A DNA stretch of 64,000 nucleotides, from contig JAVJNS010000026.1 in assembly GCA_040217155.1 (NCBI GenBank), positions 62,001 to 126,000 of the forward strand. The letters are read 5' to 3'. The translations under genes were made by a program, and so were the position numbers. The notes under the pieces are model-generated. The model was not told the DNA's origin. It worked only from the letters and a program-made list of their open reading frames with translations, and did no database searches. The stretch is from Pelagibius sp040217155. Its GTDB lineage: Bacteria > Pseudomonadota > Alphaproteobacteria > Kiloniellales > Kiloniellaceae. Shown here piece by piece: positions 18,708-27,059 of this stretch (position 1 is the first letter of the stretch; each line of letters starts with the position of its first letter).

Positions 18708-19520
18708 ATGAAAATGATCGCTCCGAAAAAGTCCAAACCCAATTACGGGCCCGCCGCCCAGGATCAAGGTCTCCGGCCCAGAGCGGGGCAGAGCGCAGAG
18801 CCCCGGCCGCTCTATCAGTCCATCAAGAGCTATGTGATCGACCATATCGAGTCTGGCGCTTGGGCGCCGGGTGCCCGCATTCCTTCGGAATCCGAAATAT
18901 CCGGATTCATGGCGGCGTCACGCATGACGGTGAACCGGGCGATCCGGGAACTGACGGCGGAAGGGCGGGTCACACGCATTCAAGGTGTCGGCACCTTCGT
19001 CGCGAAGCCGCGCCAGCCCGCCACCCTGCTGAATATCCGAAGCATCGGCGACGAGATTGCCGAGCGTGGCGGCGTTCATGCCTGCCGCGTGATTTTCAAG
19101 ACAGCGGAAATGGCGGGGGACGACGTGGCGCGGGCACTGGAAATTCCGCCCGACGCGTCCGTCTTTCATGTCCTCCTTGTGCACATGGAGAATGGCCGGC
19201 CGGTTCAGATCGAAGACCGCCACGTGAATCCGCCGATGGCGCCGGGTTTCCTCGATCAGGATTTCTCGCAGCTGACGCCGAGCGGCTACCTGCTCAGACT
19301 CCTGCCGGTGACGGAGATTGAGCATCGGATCGAATCGAAGCCGCTCGACGCTGGCGAACGCGAACTTCTGCAGGTGCCAAAGCGCGAGTCCGGCCTCATT
19401 CTTAACCGCCGCTCCTGGTCCGGCCGTCAGGTGGTTACCTGTGTGCGCCTTGTGAATCCGGGTTCAGTCTATTCGGTTGCCGGACGCTTCCGCGTCGATG
19501 GCGGAATCCAGGTTAAGTGA
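18708..19520 (+). CDS. GntR family regulator, HutC/UTRA subfamily
   Basis: Repressor of about 270 residues. An N-terminal winged helix (about 35-105) contains PLYQSIKSYVIDHIESGAW and IPSESEISGFMAASRMTVNRAIRELTAEG; the C-terminal UTRA ligand-binding domain includes RPVQIEDRHVNP and ends LVNPGSVYSVAGRF, both strongly HutC-like. ATG 18708 and ATG 18690 are both possible; neither has a good ribosome-binding site and the operator ends at 18686. The linked genes (TctABC importer, ornithine cyclodeaminase-like enzyme) suggest control of an amino- or carboxylic-acid uptake and catabolism route, not necessarily histidine. Confidence 0.9.
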   Translation: MKMIAPKKSKPNYGPAAQDQGLRPRAGQSAEPRPLYQSIKSYVIDHIESGAWAPGARIPSESEISGFMAASRMTVNRAIRELTAEGRVTRIQGVGTFVAKPRQPATLLNIRSIGDEIAERGGVHACRVIFKTAEMAGDDVARALEIPPDASVFHVLLVHMENGRPVQIEDRHVNPPMAPGFLDQDFSQLTPSGYLLRLLPVTEIEHRIESKPLDAGERELLQVPKRESGLILNRRSWSGRQVVTCVRLVNPGSVYSVAGRFRVDGGIQVK

Positions 19521-19538
19521 TACCTGAAAGGGCCCCCT

Positions 19539-20543
19539 ATGCAGCAGATCGATGTGACCTACCTCAACGGCCCGGATGTCTCGGCGTTGGCGCTGACCGA
19601 TGACGAGATCGTTGCCGCCGTCGAAGCTTCACTGCGGGCGCAAGGCCTGGGCGAAACCGTCATCGAGCCGAGGGTGCATCTGGTGCCTGAGTCCTCCGAC
19701 AAGGGCCACTTCAACGTTCTGCGCGGCTATGTGAAGCCGCTGGGCGTGGCGGGTGTGAAAGTCGTCGGGGATTTCGTCGACAACTATAAGCACGGCTTGC
19801 CGTCCGAACTCGCGATCCTCAACCTCTTCGATCCGGAGACCGGGGTGCCCAAGGCGATCATCGACGCCTCGGCGATCACCGACATGCGCACCGGCGCGAT
19901 GACCGCGATCGGCGCCAAGTACCTGGCGCGCAAGGACTGCAAGGTGCTGGGCCACGTCGGCGCGCGCGGTACGGCCTACTGGAATGTACGGCTGCTCGAC
20001 CATCTCTTCGATTTCGAGGAGATCCGTGTGCACTCGCGCCGCCCGGAGAGCCGCAATGCCTTTGGGCAGAGGTTGGAGAAGGATCTGGGCAAGCCGGTGC
20101 GCGTAGTCGACAACTGGCATGACTGCCTCGCCGGAGCGGACATTATGGTCGAGGCCTCGCGCCTGCCCGCGCCGCAGCCGCTGTTCCTTACCGAGTGGGT
20201 GAAGAAGGGCGCTTTCGTGGTGCCCTACGGCACCATGAGTGCGGTCGAGTTCTCGCTGACCGATATCATGGACAAGATCGTCGTGGACGACTGGGGCCAG
20301 TGCGCCCCTGGCCGGCCTTTCGGTTCGCTGCGGCGCCACGTCGACGAAGGCAAGCTGACGCCGGAAACCCTGCACGCGGAGATGGGCGAGGTGGTCGCCG
20401 GCCGCAAGGCGGGGCGAGAGAGCGACGATGAAACCAACCTGTTCTGGCACCGCGGCCTCAGCACCTCCGACATCGCCCTGGGCTGGGCCTTGATGGAGAA
20501 GGCCAAAAAGCAGGGTGTCGGCCAGCAGCTGCGTTTTGCCTGA
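19539..20543 (+). CDS. Ornithine cyclodeaminase / mu-crystallin family enzyme
   Basis: NAD(P)-dependent family of 334 residues that includes ornithine cyclodeaminase, alanine dehydrogenase and ketimine reductases. The substrate half has VHLVPESSDKGHFNVLRGYV and ASAITDMRTGAMTAIGAKYLAR (about 108-130); the Rossmann strand LGHVGARGTAYWNVRLL follows. It starts 19 bases after the GntR regulator's stop, so they probably share a transcript. Exact chemistry cannot be read from sequence. Together with the importer it suggests uptake and deamination or reduction of an amino or imino acid. Confidence 0.85.
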   Translation: MQQIDVTYLNGPDVSALALTDDEIVAAVEASLRAQGLGETVIEPRVHLVPESSDKGHFNVLRGYVKPLGVAGVKVVGDFVDNYKHGLPSELAILNLFDPETGVPKAIIDASAITDMRTGAMTAIGAKYLARKDCKVLGHVGARGTAYWNVRLLDHLFDFEEIRVHSRRPESRNAFGQRLEKDLGKPVRVVDNWHDCLAGADIMVEASRLPAPQPLFLTEWVKKGAFVVPYGTMSAVEFSLTDIMDKIVVDDWGQCAPGRPFGSLRRHVDEGKLTPETLHAEMGEVVAGRKAGRESDDETNLFWHRGLSTSDIALGWALMEKAKKQGVGQQLRFA

Positions 20544-20568
20544 GCCGCATGCCGGGACGGGGCGGTCG

Positions 20569-21381
20569 ATGAGGCTGATTGCCTGCACGCGCATGTACAA
20601 CGTTACGCCGGGGGCGCGGCGGGCCTGGGCTAGGTTGTTCAACTGGGTTTCCAAGGAAGCTGGTGTTGCCCTGGAGACTGTGGAGCATGCGGCGCCGGCG
20701 CCTCTGGAAGATCTCTGGCGGCGGCCGGACATGGGCTGCGTCTTCATGTGCGGCCTGCCCTTCAGCCGCAGTCTGCCCCAGCCGCAAGTCATCGCCGCCC
20801 CTATTCCCTCGGCTGCGCGCTACAAGGGACGGGCGCGCTACTTCACCGACCTCATCGTGCGTCGTGACCGCGGGTTTCGCGACCTCGAGGACACCTTCGG
20901 CGGCAGCATCGGCTGGACCGTGGAGGGCTCACACTCCGGCTTCAACGCCCCGCGCCATCATCTTCTGGCCCATCGCTCGGAGAACCGGCCGCGCCTCTAC
21001 AAGGAAAGCCTCGGCCCGGCGGTGACCCCAGCCGCCTCGCTGGCCTGGGTCATCGAGGGGAAGGTCGATATCGCGCCGCTGGACAGCTACGCCCTAGACC
21101 TGATGCGCCACCACGAACCGGCGTGGGTTGCGGAGATCGAAGCGATCGCCTCTACCGCCGCGGCGCCCATACCTCCGTTGGTCGCCTCTTCGGCAGTGGG
21201 GCCGGCCGCCTGCGATGCACTTCGCAGGACCCTCTTGAGCGCCTCGGCGAACGCCAAGATGACGCCGGTCCTGGAAGACCTCTGCCTCAGCGGCTTTACA
21301 GCCGTTCCAGCGGAGGACTACGAGATCGTCCGGACCCGGGAGACGGAAGCCCTTGCCGCCGGCTACCGCCAACCCGAATAG
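20569..21381 (+). CDS. PhnD/SsuA-fold binding-protein-like protein without signal peptide
   Basis: Protein of 270 residues related to PhnD-type phosphonate/transferrin-fold solute-binding proteins. Typical elements are KGRARYFTDLIVRRDRGFRDLEDTFGG, GWTVEGSHSGFNAPRHHLL, and VIEGKVDIAPLDSYALDLM. The N-terminus MRLIACTRMYNVTPGARRAW is the first beta strand and shows no signal peptide, so the protein is probably cytosolic, perhaps an enzyme of the ThiY/MqnA-like kind or a sensor rather than a transport component. ATG 20569 follows CGGGACGGGG. It lies 25 bases after the cyclodeaminase-like gene in the same direction. Confidence 0.78.
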   Translation: MRLIACTRMYNVTPGARRAWARLFNWVSKEAGVALETVEHAAPAPLEDLWRRPDMGCVFMCGLPFSRSLPQPQVIAAPIPSAARYKGRARYFTDLIVRRDRGFRDLEDTFGGSIGWTVEGSHSGFNAPRHHLLAHRSENRPRLYKESLGPAVTPAASLAWVIEGKVDIAPLDSYALDLMRHHEPAWVAEIEAIASTAAAPIPPLVASSAVGPAACDALRRTLLSASANAKMTPVLEDLCLSGFTAVPAEDYEIVRTRETEALAAGYRQPE

Positions 21382-21390
21382 CGAACTTAG

Positions 21391-21690
21391 GACGCCCGGC
21401 CGGCGCCTGCCCCGAAGCGCACGATGGGCCGGCAGGAGCTCCAACGTCACCTCGGCTACTGATCCGAGATGCTGTCGCTGACCGGCGAGATCGCCGCACG
21501 CCACAGCCAGTCGATTCAAGACCCGGTGGTGATCGGGACCGTCGACGCTCTGGATGATCTCTCGACCAACCTGTCGCGCAAGATCCGGCAAAGGATCATG
21601 ATCCTGAACAGTGCGACGACTCCTCTGGCTGCTCAGGTCGGGCCTCGGCAAAGCGCTTTAGACGTCAGAGGCTTTTCGCCGCGGCACTGA
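21391..21690 (+). pseudogene. Small coding-like sequence split by one in-frame TGA
   Basis: From 21424 the frame reads MGRQELQRHLGY, then TGA at 21460-21462, then SEMLSLTGEIAARHSQS and on through DALDDLSTNLSRKIRQRIMILN. Third positions are strongly G/C on both sides of the stop, as in real genes here, and both parts look like amphipathic helices of one short protein. The downstream part could be used alone from ATG 21469 (73 residues). I do not recognise the family. The last 26 bases overlap the 3' end of the methionine-synthase-like gene on the other strand, so the C-terminus may not be functional. It could be a decayed gene, a short gene starting at 21469, or a sequencing error. Confidence 0.4.
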
Positions 21691-22714
21691 GGACCTTGAG
21701 TTTTTGCATTGCGAGGTCGCGGCCGAGGTGGCCGAGGCCGCAGTCCGGGGCGGCGAGGAGACGCTCGGGCGGCAGGTGCTGCAAGGCGGCCCGCAGGCGC
21801 TCGCGCACTTCTTCAAGCGTCTCGACGCGGCTGCGGGCGATGGCGATAACGCCGAAGATCACCGTGGTCCTGGAAAAAAGATCGAGCAGTTCGAGGTTGT
21901 TGTGGCGGTGCGCGTCCTCGATGGAGACCGCGTCGACGACTGTCTCGTCGACCGCCCTGGCCAGGTCGAAGTAGGCCTGCGGATCGGCCTTGACGTAGTC
22001 TTCCTGGTCCAGATGGTTGGGATAGCCGCAGCACATGTGCATCACCTTGGTGACGCCGTCCGGCACGCCGTGCCAGCAGCGCTCGATGTTGTCCAGTCCG
22101 TAGTCCAAGGCCTCCTTGGGTTTGCGGGCGAACAGCGGCTCGTCGATCTGGATGTGCTTGCAGCCGGCCTCGGCCAGGGCCAGTACCTCCCGGTTCAGCG
22201 CCTCGGCGAGATCGCGGCCCAGTGCCCTGGCGTCGCCGTAGTATTCGTCGGCGGTGGTGTCGCTGATGGTCATGGGGCCGGGCAGTGTCATCTTCACCGC
22301 TTGGTCGGTGAAGCCCTGTGCCAGCCGCCAGTCGTCGGGCAGAAACGGCGTCTTCGCCTTCACCGGGCCGCGCACGGTCGGCAGGTCGGTCTCGTAGGCG
22401 CCGCCACGCAACACGCGATGGGTCAAGTTCTCGAAGTCGAAGCCGTCCAGGTGGCGGCAGTGGTAGTGCACGTAGTTCTCGCGCTTCACCTCGCCGTCAG
22501 TGGGGATGTCGATGCCGCAGGCGACCTGATCTTCGATCGCTTCGCGTACGCCTCCGGCGATGATGGCCTCCGCGTCCTTGCCGAGCTTCTCCATGGCGGC
22601 GACGTAATCGCGGGTGGCGACACTGGAGTCCATGGCGCCGGGATCGAACCAGTCGGGGATGCGCACCGACTTTGGCTTGGGATAGGCGCCGATGGTGGTG
22701 GTCGTCAGCGGCAT
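21665..22714 (-). CDS. Methionine synthase II (MetE C-terminal type) family protein
   Basis: Short cobalamin-independent methionine-synthase-like protein, 349 residues, corresponding to the catalytic barrel only (full MetE is about 750). The zinc ligands of the family are visible: HMC in TKVMHMCCGYP (about residue 220), and the late Cys in APDCGLGHL (about 325). The N-terminus IGAYPKPKSVRIPDWF and GIDIPTDGEVKRENYVHYH are typical. Such short forms often transfer methyl groups from donors other than polyglutamyl methyl-folate, so homocysteine methylation is not assured. Start ATG 22714 has GGGGGAAGAG upstream. It converges with the PhnD-like gene. Confidence 0.85.
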   Translation of the reverse strand: MPLTTTTIGAYPKPKSVRIPDWFDPGAMDSSVATRDYVAAMEKLGKDAEAIIAGGVREAIEDQVACGIDIPTDGEVKRENYVHYHCRHLDGFDFENLTHRVLRGGAYETDLPTVRGPVKAKTPFLPDDWRLAQGFTDQAVKMTLPGPMTISDTTADEYYGDARALGRDLAEALNREVLALAEAGCKHIQIDEPLFARKPKEALDYGLDNIERCWHGVPDGVTKVMHMCCGYPNHLDQEDYVKADPQAYFDLARAVDETVVDAVSIEDAHRHNNLELLDLFSRTTVIFGVIAIARSRVETLEEVRERLRAALQHLPPERLLAAPDCGLGHLGRDLAMQKLKVLSAAAKSL

Positions 22715-22791
22715 TTCAACTCTTCCCCCTCAGTATCGACTTTCTCGGGGAAGTTAGCAGGGTCCGCCCCAAGGGGCCACGGGACAGTGCC

Positions 22792-25059
22792 TCACAGAAT
22801 TTTGGAGTAGATCGCCTTGCCGTCGCCGGGGCGGTAGAAATCGGGCAGCTCCGCGGCGACCGCGAAACCGGCGCTGGCATAGAACGCGCGCGTCGCCGCA
22901 TAGCGCGCACCGGTCGACGTGTCGATGTAGATCCGCTCGGCGCCATTGCGCTTCATGGCCGCCTCGGCGCGCGCCAGAATCTGGTGCCCGACGCCGCGTC
23001 CCTGGCGGTCGGGATGCACGGCGATCCAGTAGAGGTCGTGGCCGCCGGCGGAACCGGGAATGGGGCCATGGCAGGCATAGCCGACGAGGTTGCCTTCTTC
23101 TTCCATCAGGATGAATTCGTAGCCGGAGGCCCGCCCCTTGGCGACGCGCTCCTGCACCAGTTCCTCGGCGATGGCAATCTCCTCGGCGGAGAACATCCCT
23201 GTGGTGGCAACCAGGTCGCGCACGCGCCCGGCGTCTTCCGGCTTCACCGCCTCGCGCCACAACTGGCCCCGGTCCGCCGATTTGACTGCCGCCGCCGCTG
23301 GCCGCGACGGGCGTTTGGCGGCGCCGGCGCCTTCGACCAGGCCGGTGAAGAAGTGGCGCGCGTTGACGCCCAGGGTGCGGATGCGATAGCCGCCCTCCTG
23401 CACCACCACGGTCGGATAGCCGGCTGCGCCAATGAGAACCCCCATGCGGTGGAAGTCGGCCGCGCGATTCGACCAGGTGCCGGTTGGGTCACCGCGGGCG
23501 GTGTCGAGCCCGAAGGCGATCACCAAGTAGGCCGGGTCGTGCCGCTCGATACGCCTTAAAGCGGTTTGCAGGGAGTCCAGGTACTGTTCCGGCGCAACGG
23601 TTTCCGGCAGCGGTATGTTGACGTTGTAGCCGGCGCCCTTGCCGCGTCCGGTCTCGTTGCGGAAGCCGGAGAAGTAGGGATAGGCGAAGGACGGCGCGCC
23701 GTGAATCGATACGGTCAGCACGTCGTCGCGCTCATAGAAAATGTCCTGCTGGCCGTTGCCGTGGTGATAGTCCACGTCAAGCATGGCGATTCTGCCGTAG
23801 TGGGACAGGTAGTTGGCGGCGATCGCGGCATTGCTGAAGTAGCAAAACCCGCCGAAGCTGCGTTTTTCCGCGTGGTGGCCGGGCGGGCGCACCAAGGCAT
23901 AGGCAAGCGGTGCCCCATTCAGGACTTCATCGGCGGCGGTCAGTGCGCAGTCGACCGCCTGCCGGGCAGCCGGATAGGCATTGCGGTTCAGTGGTGTGAA
24001 GGTATCGATGCACCAATAACCGGCCAGTACCGAACGCTCCTTGGGTTTGCGCTGCGGATTGCGAATCGGGAAGACATAGGGGTAAATCGACCGTTTCAAG
24101 GGCGCTTCGGCACAGGCGCGCTGAACGTAGTCGACCAACCCGGCGTCATGCACCTCGCGAATGAAGCGGTCGGGAAACTTGCGCGCCGGCAGACGGCGGA
24201 AGAAGTCCGTCTTGCCGAGTTCTCCAAGGATGGCGTTGACGCGCACGGGCGCCTCAACATAGCCGCGGTCGTGAACGTGGTGAATGTCGTGCTTGTCGTT
24301 GACGATGAGGGCAATCTGCGCCTTGCCTGCCGCACCGGGAAGCGGCGCGGCGGTTGGCTCCCCTTTGAGATAGCGTGGCGCGCGCAGGCGATAGCCACCC
24401 GGCTTTACCGAGGCGATGACCGCCTCGACATATTCCGGCGGGCAGATGTCGGCGTACTTGCGCTCCAGAATGGCCCGGATGATGCGGCGCAGCCGCGCGG
24501 CGGGCGGAAGCCCGTGACGCGCCAGGCCGTCGAACACCAGATAGGGCATGTCGCTGTCGCCGGGATTGATCGGCAGGTCGTAGCCGATCCCCTCGATCGG
24601 GAAAGCCCCATAGCGCTCGTAGAATTTCAGCCTCGCCGCATTCTGCCGGCGCACCTTTTGGTCGGGGCTCTTGGCCGCATCGTCGGGCAGGCATTCGTAG
24701 TAGAGGCCCGTCGCGCCCAGGTCGTCGGCTTCTTCGCGGACCCGGTCGTAGAGGGCGCCGCCGATGCCGCTGCCTGAGCGGCCGCCGGGAGCGACGGAGA
24801 TGATTTCCAGATAGGAAAACGCGAATTCGGGATCGTGCAACAGCAGGGCAACGGCCTTCACGTGGCCCCGGGTGTCCTCGGCGACCAGGAGTTTGGCGAC
24901 GAACCGATGCTTGAACGGATTGCCGAGCTGATCGGGAAGCTTGTCGATCTCACTGCCCTGCATGCCGGGAAACTGGGCGCGGATGATCGCCTGGGCTTCT
25001 TCGATCGCGGTGCGATTGGCCGGTGTGTGGCTGTCGGAAATCTTGCGGATGCGCAGCAT
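22792..25059 (-). CDS. GNAT - histone-deacetylase-family - GNAT fusion protein
   Basis: Three-domain protein of 755 residues. Residues 1-165 form a GNAT acetyltransferase (acetyl-CoA loop VAPGGRSGSGIG, 89-100). Residues 245-575 form a deacetylase/acetylpolyamine-amidohydrolase domain with RPPGHHA (391-397), zinc ligands D430 and H432 in DVDYHHGNG, third ligand D519 in GLDTARGDP, and catalytic Y558 in QEGGY; all key residues are intact. Residues 600-755 form a second GNAT (VHPDRQGRGVG, 681-691). It directly abuts the ATP-grasp gene (TAG then ATG). The domains could acetylate and deacetylate the same small amine, such as a beta-lysine conjugate; protein lysines are the alternative. No signal peptide, so cytosolic. 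Confidence 0.92.
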   Translation of the reverse strand: MLRIRKISDSHTPANRTAIEEAQAIIRAQFPGMQGSEIDKLPDQLGNPFKHRFVAKLLVAEDTRGHVKAVALLLHDPEFAFSYLEIISVAPGGRSGSGIGGALYDRVREEADDLGATGLYYECLPDDAAKSPDQKVRRQNAARLKFYERYGAFPIEGIGYDLPINPGDSDMPYLVFDGLARHGLPPAARLRRIIRAILERKYADICPPEYVEAVIASVKPGGYRLRAPRYLKGEPTAAPLPGAAGKAQIALIVNDKHDIHHVHDRGYVEAPVRVNAILGELGKTDFFRRLPARKFPDRFIREVHDAGLVDYVQRACAEAPLKRSIYPYVFPIRNPQRKPKERSVLAGYWCIDTFTPLNRNAYPAARQAVDCALTAADEVLNGAPLAYALVRPPGHHAEKRSFGGFCYFSNAAIAANYLSHYGRIAMLDVDYHHGNGQQDIFYERDDVLTVSIHGAPSFAYPYFSGFRNETGRGKGAGYNVNIPLPETVAPEQYLDSLQTALRRIERHDPAYLVIAFGLDTARGDPTGTWSNRAADFHRMGVLIGAAGYPTVVVQEGGYRIRTLGVNARHFFTGLVEGAGAAKRPSRPAAAAVKSADRGQLWREAVKPEDAGRVRDLVATTGMFSAEEIAIAEELVQERVAKGRASGYEFILMEEEGNLVGYACHGPIPGSAGGHDLYWIAVHPDRQGRGVGHQILARAEAAMKRNGAERIYIDTSTGARYAATRAFYASAGFAVAAELPDFYRPGDGKAIYSKIL

Positions 25060-26043
25060 CTAAGCGGCTTCTTGGCGCATTGCGGCGGCGGCAGCGACGA
25101 TGCTGTTGATGACTGAATCGTAGTCGAGACCGGCGTGTTCGGCGGCGGCCATGAAGCCGGCATCCGGTGCCAGGCAGGGATTGAGATTGACCTCGAGGAT
25201 CGTCGGGCGCCCAGCTTCATCGACACGGAAGTCGACCCGGGCATAGCCGTTCAGCCCGAGGAGGGTCCAGGCTCTGAGGGCCAGATCCCGTAGCTCAGCG
25301 AGCAATGCATCGTCGCTGGCCGGAAACTGGAAACAGCGCGGCGTATTGGTGAAGGCGACGGCGCTGTCGTCCCACTTGGCTTCGTAGTCGACGATGCGCG
25401 GCCGTCCGGCCGGGAAATCGACGAAGAGAATCTCGGCTATCGGCAGCACGCGCGGCCCTTTTGGGGTCTCCAACAGGGATATGTTGAATTCGCGCCCCTC
25501 GATGAAGGCCTCGGCGAAAAACCGCCCGCCGAAGCGCTGCTGGCGGACCAGGATTTCCTGCTGCGCCTCTCCGGCCAGCACGACGGAGGTGGAGTCGATA
25601 CCGAGCGAGGCATGTTCGGTCAGCGACTTGACGATGACGCGGTCGTCGGGCGTAAAGCCGCCGCCGTCGATAGACCAGCGCGGCGTCGGCAGTCCGGCCG
25701 TGGCCAGCAGGCGTTTCGCCGCGATTTTGGTCAGCGTCAGATGATGCGCTTCGACGCCATTGCCCGTGTAGTTGAGGCCGAAGTGTTCGAGGGCGGCGGG
25801 GGCGAGGTGCGCCAGGGCGGAATCGCCATTGAGCGCTTCGACCAGGTTGAAGACCAGCACCGGTTTCCGTGCCGCAAGGCCGGCCAGCTCTGAGAGGTCG
25901 AGCCCGAGCCGGATCACCTTGCTGCGATAACCCAACCGCTGGAGGGCCGCAGCTATGGCCTTCGCCGTGGCAATGGTGTCGACCTCGTCGGGGCGGTCCG
26001 CCGCGGCGCCGTGAAGGACCGGCAAGAATCCGTTCTGGCTCAT
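25060..26043 (-). CDS. ATP-grasp ligase, D-Ala-D-Ala ligase-like (first of the operon pair)
   Basis: ATP-grasp enzyme of 327 residues. The N-domain has PVLVFNLVEALNGDS (61-75, like the Ddl loop); the ATP-grasp core has K139 in RVIVKS, the EAFIEGREFN segment (178-187), and metal ligands D271, E284 and N286 (ILEVNLNPCLAPDAGF). It probably makes a peptide-like amide from two amino-acid-like substrates with ATP. It is not the housekeeping Ddl: the omega-loop and C-terminus differ and no mur genes are near. The start overlaps the second ligase stop by four bases, and its own stop abuts the fusion protein's ATG. Confidence 0.9.
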   Translation of the reverse strand: MSQNGFLPVLHGAAADRPDEVDTIATAKAIAAALQRLGYRSKVIRLGLDLSELAGLAARKPVLVFNLVEALNGDSALAHLAPAALEHFGLNYTGNGVEAHHLTLTKIAAKRLLATAGLPTPRWSIDGGGFTPDDRVIVKSLTEHASLGIDSTSVVLAGEAQQEILVRQQRFGGRFFAEAFIEGREFNISLLETPKGPRVLPIAEILFVDFPAGRPRIVDYEAKWDDSAVAFTNTPRCFQFPASDDALLAELRDLALRAWTLLGLNGYARVDFRVDEAGRPTILEVNLNPCLAPDAGFMAAAEHAGLDYDSVINSIVAAAAAMRQEAA

Positions 26044-27059
26044 GCCAGAGCGTGCCGTCTGCGCTTTGTCTGCGCCAGGCCGACGCCGGTGCGCCGCTTC
26101 GCAGCTTCAAGAATCTCTCCGATCAGCTGCGGGTAGCTCATGCCGGCAAGTGTCGCCAGGATCGGCAGGTCGGAGTGTGTAGGGTGCAGGCCGGCCAGCG
26201 GATTGACCTCGAGAAACTGCGGCACGCTTTGCGCGGTGGAGCGCAAATCCAGCCGCGCGCCATCGCGGCAGCCCAGCGTCTTGTAGGCGGCCAGCGCAGT
26301 CGCTCCGGCGATCCGGGCCTCTTCGTCATCGGCGAGGCGGTATTCGACCCGGGATTCGCAGAGCTCCTTGTTCTCGAAAGTGTAGACCTCCGGCTCGGCA
26401 TTCTGCAGCAGCACGATTTCCAGGACCGCGACGATACGCGCCGCCGCGCCATTGCCGACGACGCCGACGGTGAACTCGCGGCCCGGCAGGAAGGGTTCGG
26501 CGAGGGCTGGCTGATTGAAACGCGCGCGCAGGGACCGAGCTGCCGTCATCAGAGCCCTGCGATCGCCCACTTTGGACGCCCTTTCACAACCCTTGCCGGT
26601 GCCCTCGGCCAACGGCTTCACGAAGACCGGAAACTCGAGTGTGCAGGCACGGGCATCGGCGTCGCTCTCGATCACCGCGAAGGGCGCGGTCGGCAGGCCG
26701 GCGTCGCGTACCAGCCTTTTCGCCACCGCCTTATCCAGTGTCACCGAAAGGGTCAAAGGATCCGAGAAGACATAGGGAATGTCGTAGGCCTCGAGCAGGG
26801 CAGGGACCTGGGCCTCGCGATTGCGCCCGGCGACGCCCTCGCAGATGTTGAACACCAGGTCCCAGCTCTCGCCGGCGACCAGGCGCCGGGCGAGACTGCG
26901 GATATGGCCGATGCGCTCGACGCGGCAGCCATTGGCTTCCAGCGCCCCGGCAACAGCGTCGATGGTCTCGGGCGAATCGAACTCGGCCAAGGCGTCTTCG
27001 GAGAATCCGCCGAGGGCGCGGTAGTCGTCGCGCAGGTCGTAGGTCAGGCCGACATGCAT
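26040..27059 (-). CDS. ATP-grasp ligase, D-Ala-D-Ala ligase-like (second of the operon pair)
   Basis: ATP-grasp enzyme of 339 residues, distinct from its neighbour (low identity by eye). The N-domain has WDLVFNICEGVAGRNREAQ (66-84), very Ddl-like; the core has K148 in FPVFVKP, PFLPGREFTVGVVG (189-202), and metal ligands D271, E284 and N286 in FLEVNPLAGLHPTHSDLP. The Ddl-like PLAGL...S loop suggests an amino-acid or dipeptide acceptor. ATG 27059 shares a base with the TGA of the lysine aminomutase gene, so the two are translationally coupled. I infer that one or both ligases use beta-lysine; the order of steps cannot be read. The C-terminal tail is basic (KRRRHALA). Confidence 0.9.
   Translation of the reverse strand: MHVGLTYDLRDDYRALGGFSEDALAEFDSPETIDAVAGALEANGCRVERIGHIRSLARRLVAGESWDLVFNICEGVAGRNREAQVPALLEAYDIPYVFSDPLTLSVTLDKAVAKRLVRDAGLPTAPFAVIESDADARACTLEFPVFVKPLAEGTGKGCERASKVGDRRALMTAARSLRARFNQPALAEPFLPGREFTVGVVGNGAAARIVAVLEIVLLQNAEPEVYTFENKELCESRVEYRLADDEEARIAGATALAAYKTLGCRDGARLDLRSTAQSVPQFLEVNPLAGLHPTHSDLPILATLAGMSYPQLIGEILEAAKRRTGVGLAQTKRRRHALA

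Noticed and set aside
21094..21651. Minus-strand open frame of 185 codons over the PhnD-like gene
   Set aside because: It is antisense to a gene with clear family motifs and lacks its own.
23566..24777. Long plus-strand open frame (403 codons) opposite the fusion protein
   Set aside because: It is antisense to conserved deacetylase motifs and has no recognisable domain; a typical shadow in high-GC DNA.
25060..26043. Calling any of the ATP-grasp genes the housekeeping ddl
   Set aside because: None lies with mur/fts genes, all have altered loops after the metal-binding Asn, and there are several copies in one area.
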